A stretch of 64,000 nucleotides of DNA from Eublepharis macularius (taxonomy: Eukaryota > Chordata > Lepidosauria > Squamata > Eublepharidae). Every line of letters starts with the position of its first letter. Positions within the stretch are counted from its first letter, which is position 1. Below are positions 59,207 to 64,000 of this stretch, piece after piece. The notes beneath the pieces are model-generated. The model saw nothing but the letters and a program-made list of their open reading frames with translations. It was not told where the DNA came from and searched no databases. The position numbers and the translations under genes were made by a program. The stretch is from the NCBI RefSeq assembly GCF_028583425.1, contig NC_072791.1, forward strand, positions 195,400,311-195,464,310, in the 5' to 3' direction.

Positions 59207-59686
59207 CTCTTTGCTCTCTTCCAAATCCGATTCACTGCTGAATTCTTCTGTATTTAAATTTTCAAAATCTGACTCTCCAACAGCGATTGGCACAGTCACA
59301 GTCAGGCTTGGGTTGTTTATAAATGACATGTAATCACTTTCATCGATGATATACTTTTCCACGCTACTACCTGTGCCGATGCCACTTGTGGTTCCATTTC
59401 CGTCCTTAAGGTAATCCAGATCCCTGCCAATTTCCACAGTGTGATTAGAAACACAGATGTTCTTATTGTTTAACTCCTCCAGAGGTTTGATCTCATCTAA
59501 AGCCTTTTGCTTCTTCACGAAGGATTTCTGGATGAATTCGTGGATTTTTCTTTTCACATAGTCTATCCCTTTGTCTATTCTTGCCACAGCAATCTGGAGG
59601 TTGTTCATTTCATTATCATCATCTGTAGCAGCAAGATTGTCAGCACTAAAGGAGCTCAGCAGCAAGGCCAAAAATAGATTCAGTAC
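59207..59686 (-). CDS. SCN1A exon 16: end of domain II S6 and II-III linker with ankyrin-G motif
   Basis: 480 bases, 160 codons, as in mammals. Acceptor CCTGATTTAG, donor GTAAGCC. Starts [20 protein letters not shown] (S6 end), then [20 protein letters not shown]. The segment [20 protein letters not shown] with flanking acidic serines is the ankyrin-G binding motif that anchors the channel at the axon initial segment (family knowledge). Conserved [20 protein letters not shown] precedes it. Confidence 0.97.
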
Positions 59687-59916
59687 CTAAATCAGGTGAG
59701 GAGGGAAATAAAAAGAGATATCCTACTCATTTGCTCCACACAGGCATCTTCTGCTAAAATAAAGCCCTTGAAACAGATGCAGTTAGTACATAAACCAAGC
59801 ACTGTAGAGGCAGAATTAATCCATGAATGAACCAAGGTGTAGTCTAGAAGATTCTGGAATCATGGGGACATTTGTCTCCATATGACATATCAATAAAAGA
59901 GTTACCGTGTGCATTT

Positions 59917-60150
59917 GAAAAGAGTCCAGTAGCACCTTTAAGACTAACCTTGGCCCTTTTCACACTGCTTACCTGCTCCTGGGATGTGGTGAAATAGTAC
60001 GCAAAAACCGCGGAAGACAGCAGAAGACGCTATCTTCCGCGGGTTTTGTGCGCTATTTCGCCATGTCCCAGGAGCAGGTAAGCAGTGTGAAAAGGGCCCA
60101 ACTTTACTGTAGCATAAGCTTTCGAGAAACACTGTTTCTTCGTCGGATGC
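59917..60150. repeat. Penelope-tail-like repeat split by a MITE
   Basis: Left part GAAAAGAGTCCAGTAGCACC / TTTAAGACTAAC ends at about 59949. Right part CAACTTTACTGTAGCATAAG / CTTTCGAGAAACACTG resumes at about 60099. Between them sits the family A MITE. Confidence 0.65.
59952..60098. mobile_element. Palindromic MITE, family A copy 3, nested
   Basis: 147-base near-perfect hairpin: GGCCCTTTTCACACTGCTTA / CCTGCTCCTGGGA, CpG-rich stem with ACCGCGGAAGA, and complement GAGCAGGTAAGCAGTGTGAA / AAGGGCC. Same ends as 21338-21528. Inserted into a Penelope-tail repeat, so it is the younger of the two. SCN1A intron 15. Confidence 0.8.
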
Positions 60151-60539
60151 GTGGAGGGTAAGAAGAAACTGGTCAGATATACAGGTGGAGAGGGGAGGGG
60201 GGAGTGTGCATTTGGTGTGTGCAGATGGTAGCTTGCCACCTTAGGAATTCAACTGTACAATTCTGTGATTGTTTCCTGTGGAGATTTTTTTTTTTGGCCC
60301 ATGGCAATTACCTTGTTAGCATTATATTCCTGGGGAAGGAGGCTTCCATTATTAACTGGCCATAAAGTTCTGATTACAAACCATCTGAAAACACAGGTAA
60401 CTATCTGGCTATCTGTGTCTCTTCTCCTTCTCCTCCTTCTCCTCAGCCCATTCACGGGAAGGGGGGATTAGAAATTTAATTTAGCATGCAGAAGCCATGC
60501 CAATTTTCAGCAGGCTTTGTTCCTTTCTGTGCCTAATAA

Positions 60540-60775
60540 TTTTCTTCTAATTTCTACCTAAGACAGACATTAGGCTAACTGGCCTATAATTTTCTGGTTC
60601 TGTTCCGGACCTCTTTTTAAAAATTGGTGTAATATTTGCTTCTTTCCAGTCTTCTAGTACAGAGGCTGATGATAGTGATAAGTTACATAGATGCATCAAT
60701 TGATCAACAATCTCATATTTGAGTTCCCTAAGAACTCTTCTGTGTATGCCATCAAGACCTAGAGACACATGAGAA
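60540..60775 (-). mobile_element. LINE reverse-transcriptase fragment (CR1/L2-type)
   Basis: Minus-strand reading: GLDGIHRRVLRELKYEIVDQ then LEDWKEANITPIFKKRSGTE and PENYRPVSLMS. This matches the N-terminal reverse transcriptase segment of CR1-group LINEs (GPDGIHPRVL...EDWKxANxTPIFKKG...NYRPVSLTS). Isolated fragment in SCN1A intron 15. Confidence 0.7.
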
Positions 60776-60904
60776 GTACGTCACAACCAGGAACATGGTA
60801 AATTGGTCTTCTTTAGATTAAGCCTAAACTGTAGCTAACTTTGGTAGTCATTCCCACCCCATTCCAGTGCTCTGACAGCAAGTTCCTCTCCGGTCTCCGT
60901 CTGT

Positions 60905-61085
60905 TATATTTTTATTCTGCCTTTCTTTCTGTGACATGCCTGGTTTTATTCTTCATTTTATCACAACAGCCTTGCAAGGTGGGTTAGGCTGATAGAGAAT
61001 GCTGGCTCAGTGTCACCCAAATAATTTCACGACAGAGTGGGCATTTGAACCTGAGTTTTCTCAGTCCTAATCCATCTAGGCTGCC
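60905..61085 (-). repeat. MIR-like SINE fragment
   Basis: CTTGCAAGGTGGGTTAGGCT, CAGTGTCACCCAAATAATTTC, GTGGGCATTTGAACCTGAG follow the reverse plan of MIR-type SINEs. Diverged. Confidence 0.5.
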
Positions 61086-61464
61086 TATACAGCACAAAAA
61101 GAGGATCACTGGGAAGTATTCAGCCATCCATGGCCTTCATGGAGTACAGCTTTCCCACTTTCTCCTCCTGCTGCAGCCTCCTGAGCAACCCAACACTTTA
61201 TTCCTGGGAGACTGTAGTGAGAAAGTGCTGTTCCCTCTCCAAGAAACAGAAATGCTGTAATGGTGGAGAAGTGCATGATTGGATATATGCCACCCATACA
61301 CATCATTACAAAGTTTTACGTTGATTTCAAGAGATACAGGGTTAGAAGTGATGCTGCTGGAATAAGTCGTCTTATCATCCAGCACAACCTTGATGTAATC
61401 CCATCCCCTAGAAACCATGACCTAGATTTGATATCATGTAACTCCTGTTGACATAGAAGTGTTT

Positions 61465-62005
61465 AAAAATGTTTTTGCAGCTGGATAAAACATTTCTGCG
61501 CTTATCAATGGGTTCTAGTTTTAGAACCAAGATCAAGATAATTCATACTATGGTATTCCCCATTACTATGTATGGATGTGAAAGTTGGACAATGAAGAAA
61601 GTTGACAGGAAGAAAATTGATTCATTAGAAATGTGGTGTTGGAGGAGAGTTTTATGGATACCAGGGACCACCAAAAAGACAAATAAATGGGTTCTAGATC
61701 AAATCTAGTTGAATTCTCCCAAGAAGCTAAAATGACAAAACTGAGGCTATTGTACTTTGGTAACATTATGAGAAGACAAGAGTCTATGGAAAACTCAATA
61801 ATGCTAGGAAAAGCTGAAGGCCGTAGAAAAAGAGGAAAACTTAATATTAGGTGGATTGACTCAATAAACTCAGCCATGGCCTTCAGCATGCAGGATCTGA
61901 GCAAGGCTGATAATGATGGGATGTTTTGGAAGTTATTAATTCATAAGGTCACCATAAATTGGAATCGACTTCATGGCACAGAGTTTCAGACTGCATATTA
62001 AACAT
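61465..62005 (+). mobile_element. BovB / RTE LINE C-terminal fragment
   Basis: Plus strand: FRTKIKIIHTMVFPITMYGC then ESWTMKKVDRKKIDSLEMWC and WRRVLWIPGTTKKTNKWVLDQ, followed after a frame change by RLLYFGNIMRRQESMENSIM / LGKAEGRRKRGKLNIRWIDS / INSAM and NWNRLHGTE. This is the C-terminus of BovB-type RTE ORF2. The frame is broken near 61708; 5' truncated. Antisense to SCN1A in intron 15. BovB abundance is a squamate hallmark. Confidence 0.85.
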
Positions 62006-62088
62006 TTAGCACAATTTCTGATTATTATATAGAGAAAAAACCCCTCAACGGGGCTTCGCTGAAATAGCCCAGTGTGCTTTACTTCTTA

Positions 62089-62562
<474 letters not shown>

Positions 62563-62574
62563 CTATTCCACTCT

Positions 62575-63430
62575 TTTAGGCATCAAGCCAAAAGATTTCT
62601 TTTTACCCGGGCTTTTAACTGGGATTAGATCTTTTAAATTGTTTATACAATCTGCTTCTAGCCTGAGGACTGTTATGAAGATAACTGAGACTGCCATTTT
62701 TTTTATGCTAGTGGGAGTTTGTGTGTTTTTACGGCTTCTAGGTTTTTATGCGTTTATGGCTTCTGAGTTTTATTGGCTGGTTTTTAATAGTTCATTTTAT
62801 TGATTTTATCTTCTGTGGTTTGATCTTTTCTGTTGTCAGCCCCCTCAAGTAGGCTTCTCAAGCTGGCAGCATATAAATGTTTTAAATAAATAATACATTA
62901 AAAATTCAGCATGGTTTAGTTACATTGAAATCAACGGGACTCGTGTTTATTAAGTCAAGATGGCTGTAATCACATGAGCTGCCTCTGAAGACGTTTCAAA
63001 AACGGCAGTTGGTCCCAAAGGGTGAGGCGTTGGTATTAACAGCAGAATGCAGAAGCAAACCATATTACCACTGTGCTGAAAGATCCATATTGGCTTCCAG
63101 ATTGTCTCTGGGCACAATTCACAGTGATGGCATTGAAGGGTCCGAGACTATGGTGCCTGAAGACCCATCTGTTCCCATATGCACTTGTCCATACACTATG
63201 ATCTTCTCCAGGGCCCTTCTTCTCAGTACGACTCATCATGGGATCTGGGACCGAGTGACCAGGGATAGGGCCTTTTCACTGGAGCACCTAGCCTCTTGAA
63301 AACCCTTTCCCAAGAAACAAACCTGGCATCTTCACTGTGGATATTTAGATGCCATGCAAAGGCTTTTTGTTGCTTTGTTTGTTTCGTTCATTCTGCTTTT
63401 GGAAAAGTTTTGTTTTGGTTTTGATTGCAA
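62575..63430 (+). mobile_element. L2-like LINE fragments
   Basis: Two pieces. 62575-62890 is a 3' tail (GTCAGCCCCCTCAAGTAGGC, GGCAGCATATAAATG, AATAAATAA). 63005-63430 contains a broken C-terminal coding tail (DPYWLPDCLWAQFTVMALKG, then DRAFSLEHLAS) followed by tail-like sequence. Both antisense to SCN1A, intron 14. Confidence 0.5.
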
Positions 63431-63663
63431 TTTAGACTTTGTCTTCAGCTGAGTTTTGATCAATCTAGAGCGAGAGTGAGATTTCCTACTGCGACCATAA
63501 TTTAATGGATATTGTACCTATTTTATCCATTATGAATAATTTGCGATTAGCATAATTAGCTTCTTTTGCTGTTTTTGTTCTGTATTTTTAATTATGAGTC
63601 TCCTTAGGACAATTATGTAACTGGTCAACCAGTATATATACAAAGGCTGTAGTCCTATGCACT

Positions 63664-64000
63664 AGGGTTGCCATTTCCTAGATAGGGGCAGGGATATTCC
63701 TGCCCCTACCTCCTGTTGCCCACTCTCACTGTAGAAAGAGCAGGGGGATTTGTGGGGGCTTGAACATCACTCCACAATGGTGTGATGTCATTTCTGACGA
63801 CATAACCTGAAGTGAAGTCACTGCATTGCTGGATGCTCTAGCCTTCACCGGAAACTCTATGGTTTATGGTGGTATCACTTCTGGTTATGCAGTTGGAGAT
63901 GACATCATGACACTGTAGGATGCCATTCTGTGAATCTTCATTACCCCCACCCCCAAGTCTCCTGGGGTTTGCCAGCATGCTGAACTTCAATTGTTATGCA
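63664..64000. mobile_element. Possible TAGGGTTGCC hAT element, right end not found
   Basis: Starts TAGGGTTGCCATTTCCTAG, the end motif of the 12125-12504 element. Internal TGATGTCATTTCTGACG-type words also fit that group. No matching right end or target duplication before the window stops. Confidence 0.4.

Overview
This is a vertebrate nuclear DNA window, most probably from a squamate reptile (a lizard, possibly a gecko). The evidence is sauropsid-like versions of two neighbouring genes plus a repeat load typical of squamates: L1, L2-like and CR1-like LINEs, a BovB/RTE fragment, Penelope-like (Neptune-type) pieces, tRNA-derived SINEs and many short hAT transposons. Species-level identity is an inference.

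Layout. Positions 1 to about 7,200 hold the 5' end of TTC21B (IFT139) on the minus strand: coding exons 3 (3518-3628), 2 (4257-4386) and 1 (7011-7031), with a CpG-rich promoter around 6,690-7,260. Positions 7,260-13,140 are intergenic and repeat-rich. From about 13,140 to the right edge lies the 3' half of SCN1A (voltage-gated sodium channel alpha subunit Nav1.1), also on the minus strand. A 2.1-kb 3' UTR is followed by twelve coding exons, which match the conventional human exons 26 (last) back to 15. They encode 1,142 residues, from domain II S4-S5 to the C-terminus, with no stop or frameshift. The SCN1A assignment, rather than SCN2A/3A/9A, rests on the C-terminal tail ([12 protein letters not shown]...EKHE) and on adjacency to TTC21B in the same orientation as in mammals.

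How the exons work together: exon 15 carries the domain II pore glutamate, 16-17 the II-III linker with the ankyrin-G motif, 18-22 domain III with its pore lysine in exon 22, 23-24 domain III S6 and the IFM inactivation gate, and 25-26 domain IV, the pore alanine, the EF-hand-like region and the IQ motif. Intron 23 is an AT-AC intron (ATAAGT...AC), a family trait of sodium-channel genes.

The introns are enlarged by mobile DNA. Intron 20 is 18.2 kb. Intron 19 holds a 6.1-kb full-length L1 with both ORFs open and a perfect 17-bp target duplication, in the sense orientation. At least nine hAT-like elements can be delimited, most with 8-bp target-site duplications, and several sit inside older LINEs or Penelope-like elements. 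Other points to check are a palindromic MITE family with the ends GGCCCTTTTCACAC, a gene-like antisense segment in intron 17, a possible cryptic exon in intron 20, and an exact 97-bp duplication in TTC21B intron 3. I saw no prokaryotic-type system, CRISPR array or operon.
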